64,000 nucleotides of DNA, taken from positions 4,092,001-4,156,000 of the forward strand of contig JAECYW010000002.1 in assembly GCA_023014335.1 (NCBI GenBank), read 5' to 3'. The position numbers were made by a program, and so were the translations under genes. The stretch is from Galerina marginata. Lineage: Eukaryota > Basidiomycota > Agaricomycetes > Agaricales > Galerinaceae. A model generated the notes under the pieces. That model was not told the origin of the DNA. It did not search any database and worked only from the letters and a program-made list of their open reading frames with translations. Positions 1 through 9,628 of the stretch are shown here, piece by piece (position 1 is the stretch's first letter; the number at the start of each line of letters is the position of its first letter).

Positions 1-954
1 TCTTAATTTTCAGTAAGCAAGTTAGACATTTGGTGTAAGTAAAATCATTATTTCATGTACTTTTCGCTCCCTGAAACTTGTGTTCACAGCTAGAGCCTAG
101 CAAAGTTGGCCCGTTACCTCGATTCGCATCCCCGTCCCATGTACACTTCTTCGACGTCTCTCTTCAATGCCCATTCCTGGCCGCGAAAAGGGTAGCTGAG
201 TACTGGTGCTCCCAATCTATTATTTTTTTTTCGCAATCAACTATGACTACCGGTATCAAACTGTCGAACAACGCCTGCGGATCGTTCACAACTTACGGCG
301 CCGCTGATGGTTCAGTCGAGAACATCCTCATTGACGCTTTTCGAATTCTTTCCTGGATCACCCTAGTCGCTTCCCGTGTCAGTATACCCTTCATGAAACT
401 TGAAGAAACTCTTTGGGTTCGAGCTCGTTAGTTGAAGGCGAGATTCTTTACTGGCTTTATCGTAAACTCTGTTTCGAACTAATTGCGCCAGCCTGTCTTG
501 AACAATTACCATATCCTCGTCAGATTTGCTACTCTGCCGCTCCAGAATCTCCAGTCGTGGAATAGCCCGCGCTTCGATCCTCAACATCGCCTTCAACTTA
601 TCAACTCGACTTGCAAAGCATTCACTGATATCGGTGATTTACGAAGCCAAACCGCTTCCTTTGACAGCACACTGTAAGTACTTATCACCATTCCATTCCC
701 AATATCCATTCACGGTGTTATCAAAGAAACGTGTTGGCATTCAAACTCGGAGATATAAATGTGCCGAGTGTCAAGCCAAACCAAACCGGTATTGACATAG
801 CCTATATATACAGAAATCACTTACCGTCAAGTCCACAACTCTGTACGTTTCACTGTCCCGCAGTGTTGAAGGCATATCGAGGTCATCTAACATTTTCGGT
901 TACTCTTCGTCGTCGTTTATGCTGACTCGGTCGTCAATAGTTCTTGCGAAAAAA
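1..954. other. Intergenic 5' region, no supported gene
   Basis: Only short open frames without recognisable domains or matching splice signals are seen. The last 150 bases hold a TATA-like stretch and form the probable promoter and leader of the glycine-rich gene that follows. Confidence 0.5.
803..810 (+). promoter_or_regulatory. TATA-like box of first collagen-like gene
   Basis: TATATATA lies about 150 nt before the preferred ATG at 955. This is further away than in the other cluster members (60-80 nt), so the 5' leader is longer or the true start site is elsewhere. Confidence 0.4.
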
Positions 955-1737
955 ATGGTCGAATCTCGTGGCAATCCCGGGGCACCTGGGACACCTGGGA
1001 CACCTGGCGGGTCAAACACTCCAAATACTGGAGGTAGCACGCCTAGTAGTGGCTCTAGCGGCGGGTGGGGTTGGGGCTTTTGGGGACAAGGAGGGCTGGG
1101 AGGACAGGGAGGCGGCCCTGGCCAGCCCGGTGCACCAGGCGCTCCCGGTGCTCCTGGTGGTCCCGGTGGTCCCGGTGGTCCTGGTGCTCCTGGTGGGGCG
1201 GGCGGATGGGGATGGGGAGGAAATGGTGGCCACGGAGGCGGGTTTGGCGGTGCTCCTGGTGCTCCCGGTGCTCCCGGTGCACCTGGAGGTAACGGCGGTG
1301 GAGGCGGCGGTTGGGGCGGTTGGGGTGGTGCTCCCGGTCAGCCTGGTCAACCCGGTCAGCCTGGTGCTCCCGGTGGCGGTCCTGGCGCCCCCGGTGGTGC
1401 GGGTGGTTGGGGCTGGGGAGGTTGGGGAGGTAATGGGGGCCATGGAGGCCATGGAGGTGGTCCGGGTGCTCCTGGTGCTCCTGGTGCTCCTGGTGGAGGT
1501 GGTTATGGCGGATACGGCGGCTATGGTGGGCCTGGTGCTCCTGGTGCCCCCGGCGCTCCCGGCGCTGGAGGCGGCGGAGGTGGAGGTGGCGGTGGAGGTG
1601 GCGGTGGAGGCTGGAATGGTGGAGGAGGAGGCGGATATGGTGGAGGAGGTGGACATGGAGGAGGAGGTGGCCATGGAGGAGGAGGTGGACATGGTGGATG
1701 GGGTGGATGGGGTGGTGGTGGCGGATCCGGGGCCTGA
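955..1737 (+). CDS. Glycine-rich collagen-like protein (260 aa)
   Basis: Uncharacterised low-complexity protein with no intron in the coding region. I see blocks of collagen-type triplets of the form Gly-X-Pro (GAP, GQP, GGP; up to about nine in a row), alternating with Gly/Trp, Gly/His and Gly/Tyr blocks such as GGWGWGFWGQGG and GGYGGYGGYGG, then a long poly-Gly tail rich in GGGH. Pro always falls in the third (Y) triplet position. There is no Cys and no signal peptide. The ATG at 955 is preferred over an in-frame ATG at 919 because it has A at -3 and G at +4 and gives an N-terminus like the paralogs. An intron with good signals (1775-1827) follows 37 nt after the stop. The GWGFW-x-QGG motif is shared with the gene at 2981. 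Function unknown; a structural, matrix or condensate role is inference only. Confidence 0.8.
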   Translation: MVESRGNPGAPGTPGTPGGSNTPNTGGSTPSSGSSGGWGWGFWGQGGLGGQGGGPGQPGAPGAPGAPGGPGGPGGPGAPGGAGGWGWGGNGGHGGGFGGAPGAPGAPGAPGGNGGGGGGWGGWGGAPGQPGQPGQPGAPGGGPGAPGGAGGWGWGGWGGNGGHGGHGGGPGAPGAPGAPGGGGYGGYGGYGGPGAPGAPGAPGAGGGGGGGGGGGGGGGWNGGGGGGYGGGGGHGGGGGHGGGGGHGGWGGWGGGGGSGA

Positions 1738-2980
1738 TACAGTAGTTCTTAATGGCGCCTCAGACTTTCCTCAAGTTAGTGGGGTTTCATTGAAATTCCT
1801 TTACCTATTCTCATGCTTCCTTCACAGGGTTTCTTGGTTCGAATCGTGCTTCATATCGCTGTCCACGTCTCTCAATCGCTTTTGCCAATCGTTTCTGTCG
1901 AATTCTAATTTTCATCCACGTCCACGTCCATCTTTTACTTGCCATGTATCGCCTATAACAAAAAGTCATTCTTACAGCTTAGTAACCAAAATGCGGCTGA
2001 AAATCCAGTTATGTTCGAATAAGTTCTAACCAATACACGCCCGTTCACCAGGTAAGGACCTTGACGACAACTGACTCTTGAGTATGCTCGACGGCTCTTT
2101 CCCTGGAAGGAGTCGAATGGCGGTTGCATATCTTTTACCCAGGTGAAGTTCAGTAATCCTGCTAAACGGTTCAATCTAACCGGATCTACTGTGCAGGCAT
2201 GCTTCCAAGAAGCCCTGTTTGATATGTCAAAACGCACTCATGACTTTGCAATTAGTGATGTAAGGAACGGCGATCACCTTCAAGTTCAAGACTAGCGCAC
2301 CATGAGAAGATCCGATAAGACTTTACGACAAGCGCTCGGATAAAGTGGGCAAGCGCCTAATTATGGACTCGTGAGATACCTGTCTGGGAACCGGGTTTCA
2401 CCCAATACATGAGATCTAAACATGCCTTAAACGGCCATCGGTGTTTGATAGAGAGCGAGGCCATGAGGCCATTTGTTTTCGGATGATCGATGACCGCTGA
2501 CCAGACTTGACGTCCTTCTAGAACTGCGTTAGATTCAAGTTGTATTTGGGCCCCATTTCATGTTCATGTGTTAGTTTTCAGTAAACTGGCTGTTTCCCCA
2601 TGTCATTATAATAAACTCCTTCTCCTCGTGTCCCGCGTGGCAAGCCTGCCGCTGCCTGACAAGAAGTCCGCAGTATTTCTTTTCGTCTATAGTGCTTTGA
2701 ATTTCACAACGGCGGTGATGCCGGGTTGAAAAATTCCCTTGCTGTGAGTTTACGTTGGAAATCTCCTACCGAACGCATTGCTGCATATCACTGATTGTCC
2801 TTTTTATAGCATTTATTAGCTAAATAGTCATCCTTCAATATATAATGGTTCCCACTGAACCGTCAAATCCAGCATTTGGTACGTCTCGAAACCAGACGAC
2901 ATTATATTAAGGTTATTTTTTGTCTCTCAGTGGCCGAATTCGTCTTTAACAAATTCTTCGACAGCCTTTTCTAGTAAAAG
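1738..2980. other. 3' UTR with intron, then leader of next gene
   Basis: The 3' UTR of the preceding gene appears to hold an intron (1775 GTTAGT to 1827 CACAG). No gene is supported between about 1.9 and 2.8 kb. Before the next gene, a 52-nt intron (2879 GTACGT to 2930 CTCAG) would join 2845-2878 to 2931-2973 into a 25-codon upstream ORF ending in TAG seven nt before the ATG at 2981. Confidence 0.5.
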
Positions 2981-3472
2981 ATGGCCGGATTTTATGGTAC
3001 AAACGGAACGCCTGGAAATAATGGACGGGGCTGGGGCTTTTGGCGTCAAGGAGGACAAGGAGGACAGGGAGGACAGGGAGGCGGTCCTGGTCAACCAGGT
3101 CAGCCTGGAGCACCAGGAGCTACCGGTGGGGGCAGTTGGGGGTGGGGAGGCCGGGGAGGCAAAGGAGGCAGCGCTGGCCAACCCGGTCAGCCTGGAGCTC
3201 CTGGAGGTACAGGTGGGGGAGGCTGGGGCTGGGGAGGTTGGGGAGGACGTGGTGGTGGTGGAGGAGGTGGAGGATGGAATGGTGGTGACGGAGGACACGG
3301 TGGTGGCAGCAGCCATCGCGGAGGACATGTCGGCAGAAGGGGACACAGTAACCGAGGGAATTATGGGGGAGGACATGGAAGTGGCGGTCACGGGGGAGGA
3401 GGTAGATGGGTCGGTTCCCAAAACCCTCGTGCCCCGCACGCTCGTGCCCCGGCTGGAGGTGGTATGTTCTGA
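2981..3472 (+). CDS. Glycine-rich collagen-like protein (163 aa)
   Basis: Paralog of the 955-1737 gene: it shares the N-terminal GRGWGFW-x-QGGQGGQ segment and Gly-X-Pro triplets (GQPGQPGAPG, seen twice), separated by GWGWGG blocks. The second half becomes basic and His/Arg rich (GGHGGGSSHRGGHVGRRGHSNRG) before a non-repetitive end with two RAP repeats. There is no Cys, no signal peptide and no membrane segment. The start AAG-ATG-G has a good context. The upstream region looks spliced and carries a short uORF, which could make translation conditional. A nucleic-acid or polyanion-binding tail is suggested by the Arg/His/Gly content, but this is inference. Function unknown. Confidence 0.78.
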   Translation: MAGFYGTNGTPGNNGRGWGFWRQGGQGGQGGQGGGPGQPGQPGAPGATGGGSWGWGGRGGKGGSAGQPGQPGAPGGTGGGGWGWGGWGGRGGGGGGGGWNGGDGGHGGGSSHRGGHVGRRGHSNRGNYGGGHGSGGHGGGGRWVGSQNPRAPHARAPAGGGMF

Positions 3473-5038
3473 ATTGATACTTGGCTTCACGCCCAATTTT
3501 TATCTTATGTTCTCGTCGGATTTTTGTAGGTAGTTGCCTCTCATGATTCTTCATATTTTTCCTTCTTCACAAACTCATGCACACTGGTCTCATTAGTAAC
3601 TAGTAACTTGCCACGGTGTTCCTTGCCATTTTCCCTTTCGTCCAATATGCCTTAAAAGCCGTTATGAAGACCCCAGCTGTAGAATATTACCTTCAACAGA
3701 AACTCGTTGTTACGCATGCGGAAACCTCATGGACAATCGATTTGGCCAAAGTCCTCTGAAGATGTGCCGCCTTGCCTTGCCTTCTTCTTAGCATTCCTCG
3801 TGAGCTATTACAGTTCTGCCTCATTGACACCACCACAAATCCTTCCAAGCTAGAGCGGCACAGATTCATTTTGCAAATACCAAACAGGTACAGTGCGGAA
3901 AGGAACAGTTTTCCCGTCCCCCAGATTGCTCAATGCGGGTTGAATGGGAAATGACAAGCACGGATGAAACTCAGAGGCGGTCTGGATGGGCTTGAAAGAT
4001 TAAACAGAGCCGAATTTGGCCAGGGTCGATTCATGCTAAAAAGGATGAGGTTAACCAAGTCCTGGCAGTTCGTGTTTCCGACAAACGAGGGCGTACGAGA
4101 AACCACTCTCCTGGTAAGAAGCTACAAGTAGTTTGATTCGAATTAAGCACCGATTTAATCCCGTCAGCTCGCGAAACCCAGTCAGCTCAATTGGTTAGTC
4201 GAAATATTACCATTATGTATCTGGAGCTGCAAATAATTATATCCTAGCTACTTCCATCGGGTTCCTTCGTCAAAATGGAGCAACTTGCCAGAGTCTCGCC
4301 ATTTGTTTCCAAATTGCGGGAGACGGTGGCAGGTGATGTTGTTGCTAGACACTAGAAAGCAGCGCCACTACATGCTCGCCGCACTGTCGAAGTTCAAGCT
4401 TGTCAAAAGAAAAGTTTTAGCCACGCATGACACGCGATCACGAGAAATTGGGGGCGGCGTGTTATGCTGTACCTGTGAGCCAGAGAGTTGATAGCGTGAC
4501 CCTCTCGTCCCGCTTTAGTCGCGACATATTTGCAGATCACCTTGGTTGAAATACACAGATGAGCGGGTAGTTAAAATTATTCTATTCAAATACGCTTCCA
4601 CAGGGCCGAAGCAGCAATCTGGTATCAAGAAACCAGTAAGCTTGACGTTTAGCGCCTAACAGGCGCTTAACCAACTTGTCCGGTACCCACGAGAAAGTCG
4701 GACTCAAATCGCTGCCATCTATAAGGTATACAGTTAAGCTACTATCTCATAACAATTGGAGTTTGCTCACGCGCTCCCCTCTTGGCTAGGAGAGACTATG
4801 CCATTGCAGGACTCGTGCGGTCAGCTCTTTAACTCGTACTCGTATTTTATTTGTGTCATATGGCAACACTAGATCTCTGTCAGCCCTGAACATTTTATAC
4901 AGAACCCTAATTGCCGTCGTTTTGACTAAGAATTAATCAGCTATGTTGCCATTTTCAGTTACTATCGAATTGGCGATAGGGAATAAAAAGTGTATGATAT
5001 TATTTGCCTTTTTTTTTCGCTCGTATCCCAATCTTCTT
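3473..5038. other. Intergenic, no supported gene
   Basis: The 3' end of the 2981-3472 gene may hold an intron starting near 3530 (GTAGTTGCC). The rest is free of recognisable coding structure. AATAAAAAG near 4982 is a possible TATA element for the gene starting at 5039. Confidence 0.45.
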
Positions 5039-5311
5039 ATGTTCGGCTTCGGTTTACCAGGAGCTCCAGGCCAATCTGGCAATCCAGGATGTGGAGGGAG
5101 AGGCGGCGGCGGAGGAGGTGGGGGTGGGGGTGGGTGGAGCGTATTCAATGGCAATAATGGTGCCAACGGCGCCAATGGTGCTCCATGTGGCTGCCGTCCG
5201 AACCCCGGAAATCAAGGAAATCCAGGAAGCTTTTTTGGAGGTGGAGGCGGTGGAGGCGGCGGGGGCGGCGGGGGCGGAAAAGAAAGCGATGGTGACTGCG
5301 TGATTTGCTAG
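5039..5311 (+). CDS. Cys-core glycine-rich protein with C-terminal CaaX-like box (90 aa)
   Basis: Member of the Cys-core subfamily: a short collagen-like head (LPGAPGQSGNPG), CGGRG followed by poly-Gly, the core NGANGANGAPCGC, then GNQGNPG, a second poly-Gly run, and a charged end. The last residues are GDCVIC, so the chain ends in C-V-I-C, which fits the CaaX prenylation pattern (C, two aliphatic residues, any residue). The frame is open upstream to 4943, but paralogs start about 15-17 residues before the CGG motif, which supports 5039. A probable 3' UTR intron follows (5351 GTGAGT to 5404). No signal peptide is seen, so a prenylated protein anchored on the cytoplasmic face of a membrane is conceivable. 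This is inference; the other paralogs lack the box. Confidence 0.75.
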   Translation: MFGFGLPGAPGQSGNPGCGGRGGGGGGGGGGGWSVFNGNNGANGANGAPCGCRPNPGNQGNPGSFFGGGGGGGGGGGGGGKESDGDCVIC

Positions 5312-6035
5312 ACGCTCATATCTGAAGGGACGATTGACTTCCGACACGGTGTGAGTGTCCTCGTTTTTTTTATACTATACTGACAATCTGATTATTGACC
5401 CTAGTTAGACTATGGACATGGATTGCCAACGTAGTCTACTGGGCTGAAATCCAAGTCGATCATCGAACTGGGGAGTGTCACGCAAGTGGACGCAAGCTAA
5501 AATGATTATTTGTTTCTCATTGAATGTTAAAAACGAGCCTTGATGATTGTTTGCGACGAAACTTATTGCCATACTTAACGCGACTGATACCAAGAACTTA
5601 TTATGGTGACTGGCTCTTACCTGACATACACTTATACTTTCCCCACACCGTGATTTGAACCTAAACACTTTGTTATTAGACAATCTTCGTGGTGAGCGAT
5701 TGGTTAACTTAGACAACTTTGGAGAAATGTGAATCATAGTATGTATGGTTAACGACTTGCATTTTTAACTTGCATTTGGAACCTTCGATCTCATAGAAGT
5801 CCTTCGAATTGCAAAAAATTATTACACACGAAAAGTCAAGCAACCCAACAAAACATTCCAAACTTCTCTCTATGCTAATGGTCAAAATAACTCAACCAAC
5901 AGAAGAAGACTGACCCACCAAGTTGATCCATTCACACCGCTTGTAATAGATGTATGACACCACGGTGATAGTGATAGTCCTTATAATATAGTGAGCAGAT
6001 GCAGGAATAATATCGGCGGTTGGGGACTTACAATC
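5312..6035. other. 3' UTR intron and intergenic
   Basis: Holds the 3' UTR and probable intron of the preceding + strand gene, then the 3' UTR of the following - strand gene. That UTR has an intron donor at about 6031 (GTAAGT on -) and a probable acceptor near 5945. From about 5.82 kb the sequence is duplicated at about 8.69 kb. Confidence 0.45.
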
Positions 6036-6263
6036 CTACTGACGGCATCCACCACCACCACCACCACCACCACCACCACCTCCGCCGCCGCCACCTCCTC
6101 CTCCGCCTCCTCCACCCCCACCTCCACCTCCGCCGCCGCCTCCACCGCCTCCTCCTCCACCCCCACCGTAGTATCCACCTCCACCTCCACCGCCGCCACC
6201 ACCACCATAACCACCACCGCCACCGCCGCCGCCTCCACCACCGTATCGGTTATAACGAGACAT
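6036..6263 (-). CDS. Near-pure poly-glycine protein (75 aa)
   Basis: Starts MSRYNRYGG and then is almost only Gly, broken by rare Tyr (GYGG, GYYGG), ending GCRQ. The stop TAG is followed four nt later by a GTAAGT donor, so an intron lies directly behind the stop. The opposite strand reads as His/Ser/Thr repeats, a shadow of GGN codons. A TATA-type sequence (6329-6337) lies about 67 nt before the ATG. The paralog at 8896-9231 shares the N-terminus MS-x-YN, promoter, 3' intron placement and flanks, so this pair arose by segmental duplication. No signal peptide or domain. Expression cannot be judged from sequence, but conservation of the promoter and frame argues for a real gene. Confidence 0.7.
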   Translation of the reverse strand: MSRYNRYGGGGGGGGGGGYGGGGGGGGGGGYYGGGGGGGGGGGGGGGGGGGGGGGGGGGGGGGGGGGGGGGGCRQ

Positions 6264-6269
6264 TGATAC

Positions 6270-7479
6270 TATCTGTTGAGGAATATTCAACTATAGGTGC
6301 ACTGAAAGCAGTGATGACTTTCAAGCCTATTATATATCTAAGTTTGAGATTGCAGATACGATAAATTGTTCGTAGAGGTCGAATTGATTAGTTTATTAGA
6401 TCGGCGGAATTGTATCGGAACAAGACAAGGACGCACCTCATGGCTTTCGCCAGATATACACGCCGAATTGATTCGACGAACAAAGAAGGTGATGTCTGCA
6501 AAGTACAAACAAGCGTTCATGACGGATGTCAAGACTAAGATCGCGTTCTTTGGAATCATGTCCAGTTTGGTTTGGCTTGGACTGGGCAACTGGCGGGGTT
6601 TTTCCATCCCGGAGTTATAAGATAAATTGGGTGAACACTGACCACAATCTGATTTACACGTCGCGGCTGAGTATTCAGCCTGAAGGCTAACTTGCTTCAC
6701 CACCACGCGCCACTGCCTCAATGCTTGTGAGTAACACGGCGTCATCGGTTTTGACAAAGTAGATAGTAGTACCTGACAGTGTCCAATGGCTAAAAGTACT
6801 TGAAGAATGACATCGTGGGAGTGCCTACTCAAAGGTCGCAAGGCTATGCTGGTATGTACCTTAGAGATTCACGCCGAACTTGAAGTGATGGTTCCAGTCC
6901 GTAGGGCCATTTTCCGTTCATTCGTCCTAGAACCCTCACGCATCAGCAAAAGGGGCATGTCACGGTATTGCAATACCGTTACCGTGTATTGCGTACCCTT
7001 CATTTTCCCACAATTTTGGGTCCACCTTGCAACGGTCCGGTCAAGGCGCCGATATCTTTGGGACATCCTTGGATGCTCGCGGAATTATTCGCCACTCATT
7101 TAATGGCCGACGAGGATTTGTATACGATGTATCATCCACATAACTCTTGGCCAGCGAATACAATGGGTCCACACCAGAGGTTCTATTAGTTTAACCTTAT
7201 TCAACCATGGAGCAAAAATAAATACCTGGAGGAGATCTTCGAAATCCCTGGCTGCGAGCTTTTTCATAGCCGATGCGTTGTTAGAAAAACGACGGATGGT
7301 GTTCCTTCCAAAAGTTGAGACACGCCCGTATCTGGATCGAGCAGGTAAATAAAATCCATAGTACGTGACGACGACAGTTAGACATACCGCCAATTCGATG
7401 TCTGAATACAGTTGTCGCCAGCAGCATAGAAAATGCTCATAAGATGAGTAAAAACTGCCTTCCAAACACCTAGTTCGAA
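6270..7479. other. Duplicated upstream region, no supported gene
   Basis: Promoter and upstream part of duplication A, followed by about 500 nt with no recognisable coding potential. Confidence 0.4.
6329..6337 (-). promoter_or_regulatory. TATA box of poly-Gly gene
   Basis: TATATAATA on the - strand, about 67 nt upstream of the ATG at 6263. The corresponding position in the duplicated copy carries TATAAAA (9311-9317). Confidence 0.5.
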
Positions 7480-8258
7480 TTCATGCAGAAGGTCTGGCAC
7501 GAACATCGAGAGTTGTGTTTGATGCGCTCACAGTGCAGGGGTATTTGGACGGTCGACGTTGTCCAGCCATTTTTTTTCGCGAATGGGGATTTCTGTTCCT
7601 CAGTATCAAGCCGTCGAAGCTCTCGAGTAACACTGAAGCCCTTTAGATGTTCGCGATCGAAGTCACCAGCCAGAAGGACCTCCTTAACGAGTCGGTCAAG
7701 CTCAGAAACCGATTTAACATCTGCGCCAGAGTATTACCAGTTCATGAGGCGAAAGACCATAGATTTTAGAAAAGGTGCAAAAAGTCCGCCTTGTCCCTCA
7801 AACGAACGGGAGATACCGAACGCTTTCCACTATTGACCTTGCTCCCGAGTCTGCGCCGTCGCTAGGCCAGGAGAATCGCAGAAGTTGTCCAGGTCTTCGT
7901 TTTCGTCAGTCTCCTTCGTTGGAAAGGATCGTGATAGGTAGTCACGATAGAGACCCAAATTTGTTGAGAACCGTTTTAAACATCATGATTCCGGTGCAGG
8001 AGGCGGGGCAGGAGGTTCCGGAGTGTGATTTCGGGGTTTGGTAGCTGGCTGTGGCGGTTGGCGTTGGCGAGGTGGGACGTGAGGAAGACGAGTCGTTGAA
8101 TTTGGCAAGAAATCAGCGAATTTCCGTGGAAACTTGCGTATGCGCCCGCAGGAAGTCGGCGGAGGAACAAATTCGGGGGCAGAAGTCTCACAGATTGGAG
8201 AGACAGGCTGACCTGGGGCAGAACCTGTTTCAGCGGGAATGGGATTGATGTCCATCAA
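7480..8258 (-). pseudogene. Plavaka-like transposase relic (N-terminal part)
   Basis: The - strand encodes a piece starting MMDINPIP, then Pro-rich sequence with GRIRKFPRKFADFLP, then FKTVLNKFG. After frame changes it gives LKSMVFRLMNW, a stop, YSGADVKSVSELDRLV and FDREHLKGFSVTRELRRLD. From memory, this order (Pro-rich linker, NxFG box, FRLMNW-x-x-SG box, DFxxxHLxGF box) is what N-terminal halves of Plavaka-type basidiomycete DNA transposases look like. The in-frame TAA after MNW, the frame jumps and the absence of the catalytic domain show it is dead and truncated. Exact borders are uncertain. Confidence 0.55.
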
Positions 8259-8895
8259 ATCGTTTTCATTTTCCTGCTGTCGTCTTACATAGTTGGATAT
8301 TATTGATCTAAAGTCACTGACTTACCCTAGCCAAACATAAGGCCGGCTTGCCTCTGGTTTTTCGTGGCTTTGAATGAATTTCGGTGTTTGGATATTACCT
8401 TGAAGATTCTTGCATTCGTGGCCACAATGCTTTGCATAAGATCATAATGATAAGAAGAACAAGAGGTCAACTCATTTCATGGGTCGTTTTTGTTGTTGAG
8501 AACGATGAGCGTAGGTTGCAAGTTGAGAGAATGTCGTTGTCCACTGAGACGCGACGCAGTGAAAACACAAATCACATGATCGCGATAACCGCGATCCCTG
8601 AAAATTCCTGAGATGAGACTTAGACAAACTTCAAGCTTCAAGTTGATCCCCATGAATTCGAAACCTTTAGCTCCTACAATCATGTTAATATACAAGAGAA
8701 GTCGAACAATTTAACAAACATTCCAAATTTCTTCGACTCTATGCTACTGGTCAAATTAATTCAACCCAAAATAAGAGGACAGACTCACCAAGCTGATTCA
8801 TGTACGCGTCTTATAACAGGTCTACGACAGCAGAATAACACTCCCTGAAATAATATGAGAAGATATAAGAATAAGGTCGATGGGAACTTACGGTC
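8259..8895. other. Intergenic and 3' UTR intron of next gene
   Basis: No supported gene. The part from about 8690 is copy 2 of duplication A; the intron behind the stop of the following - strand gene starts at about 8894 (GTAAGT) and its acceptor is near 8812. Confidence 0.4.
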
Positions 8896-9231
8896 CTAGC
8901 AATGTCGGCCGCCCCCACCTCCGCCCCCACCTCCACCGTGACCGCCTCCACCACCGCCTCCTCCTCCTCCTCCTCCTCCTCCTCCTCCTCCTCCTCCTCC
9001 TCCTCCTCCGCCGCCGCCGCCTCCTCCACCGCCACCAGAGTATCCTCCTCCTCCTCCTCCACCGCCACCGGAGTGTCCTCCTCCTCCTCCTCCTCCTCCG
9101 CCACCGTAGTGTCCTCCTCCTCCTCCTCCACCACCACCGGAGTATCCTCCTCCTCCTCCTCCACCGCCACCCCCGCCGCCACCACCCCCGCCGCCGCCAC
9201 CTCCGCCACCATGTTGATTATAATGAGACAT
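8896..9231 (-). CDS. Near-pure poly-glycine protein (111 aa)
   Basis: Starts MSHYNQHGG and continues as poly-Gly interrupted by short YSGG, HYGG and HSGG motifs, ending GGGRHC and TAG. As in its paralog, a GTAAGT donor follows four nt after the stop. The DNA contains a long (GGA)n tract (about 8961-9010 as CCT on +), so length differences from the 75-aa copy may reflect repeat slippage. The TATA box TATAAAA at 9311-9317 lies about 80 nt before the start. A single Cys is the last residue. There is no signal peptide. Function unknown. Confidence 0.7.
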   Translation of the reverse strand: MSHYNQHGGGGGGGGGGGGGGGGGGGGGGYSGGGGGGGGGHYGGGGGGGGGGHSGGGGGGGGGYSGGGGGGGGGGGGGGGGGGGGGGGGGGGGGGGGHGGGGGGGGGGRHC

Positions 9232-9310
9232 TGATAATAGTGTTCTGTTGAGAGCTATTCAACTGTTGGGTACACTGGAAGCTTGATAAACTGGTGACTC
9301 TCATGGTCTA

Positions 9311-9317
9311 TTTTATA
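9311..9317 (-). promoter_or_regulatory. TATA box of 111-aa poly-Gly gene
   Basis: TATAAAA on the - strand about 80 nt before the ATG; position and context (followed by GCTAAG on +) are conserved with the copy-1 promoter. Confidence 0.5.
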
Positions 9318-9628
9318 GCTAAGTTTGAAACGAAGGAGATTTCTAGAGACCTGTAGATACGTAAATCGTTTGTAGAGGTCAGATTGATTGGTTTGTTAGA
9401 TCGGCGTTATTGAATCGGAACAAGACACGACCCACCCTCATGACTTCCGCTCAATTTACACGCCGAGTTGCTTCGACGAACAAAGAAAGGCGATGGCTGC
9501 TAAGCACAAACAAACGTTCATGACGGATGTCAATAGTAAGATGTCGTTCTGTGGAAGAATGTCCAGTTTGGCTGGATTAGGCAACCGGGGTTTTCCCATT
9601 CCGGAGTTATAATAATAACGCGCCCATG

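Larger units (their letters stand above)
5820..6965. repeat. Segmental duplication A, copy 1
   Basis: Contains the 75-aa poly-Gly gene, its promoter and about 700 nt upstream. Many stretches match 8690-10480 in order and orientation, for example the segments around 6380-6560 and 9380-9560, both containing AGATCGGCG, CGGAACAAGACA and TTCATGACGGATGTCAA. Copy 2 has an extra insertion of about 270 nt. Confidence 0.8.

Noticed and set aside
1838..1850. GGTTCGAATCG resembling a Pol III B box
   Set aside because: No A box or cloverleaf upstream.
944..2029. Long Val/Leu-rich and Ser/Thr-rich frames overlapping the first collagen-like gene on both strands
   Set aside because: They are shadows of GGN/CCN codons; the Gly-X-Pro frame has a good start and paralogs.
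2845..2973. Mating pheromone precursor gene
   Set aside because: The spliced 25-residue reading has no CaaX end; the CVIC end at 5311 belongs to a Gly-rich protein, not a pheromone-like one.
5630..5710. tRNA-like segment with a GGTTCAAATC box on the - strand
   Set aside because: The T stem and acceptor stem do not pair; at most a tRNA-derived relic.
8902..9251. Poly-Ser and poly-Leu/His frames opposite the 111-aa poly-Gly gene
   Set aside because: Shadow frames of the GGN repeat; the - strand has the conserved start, TATA box and post-stop intron.
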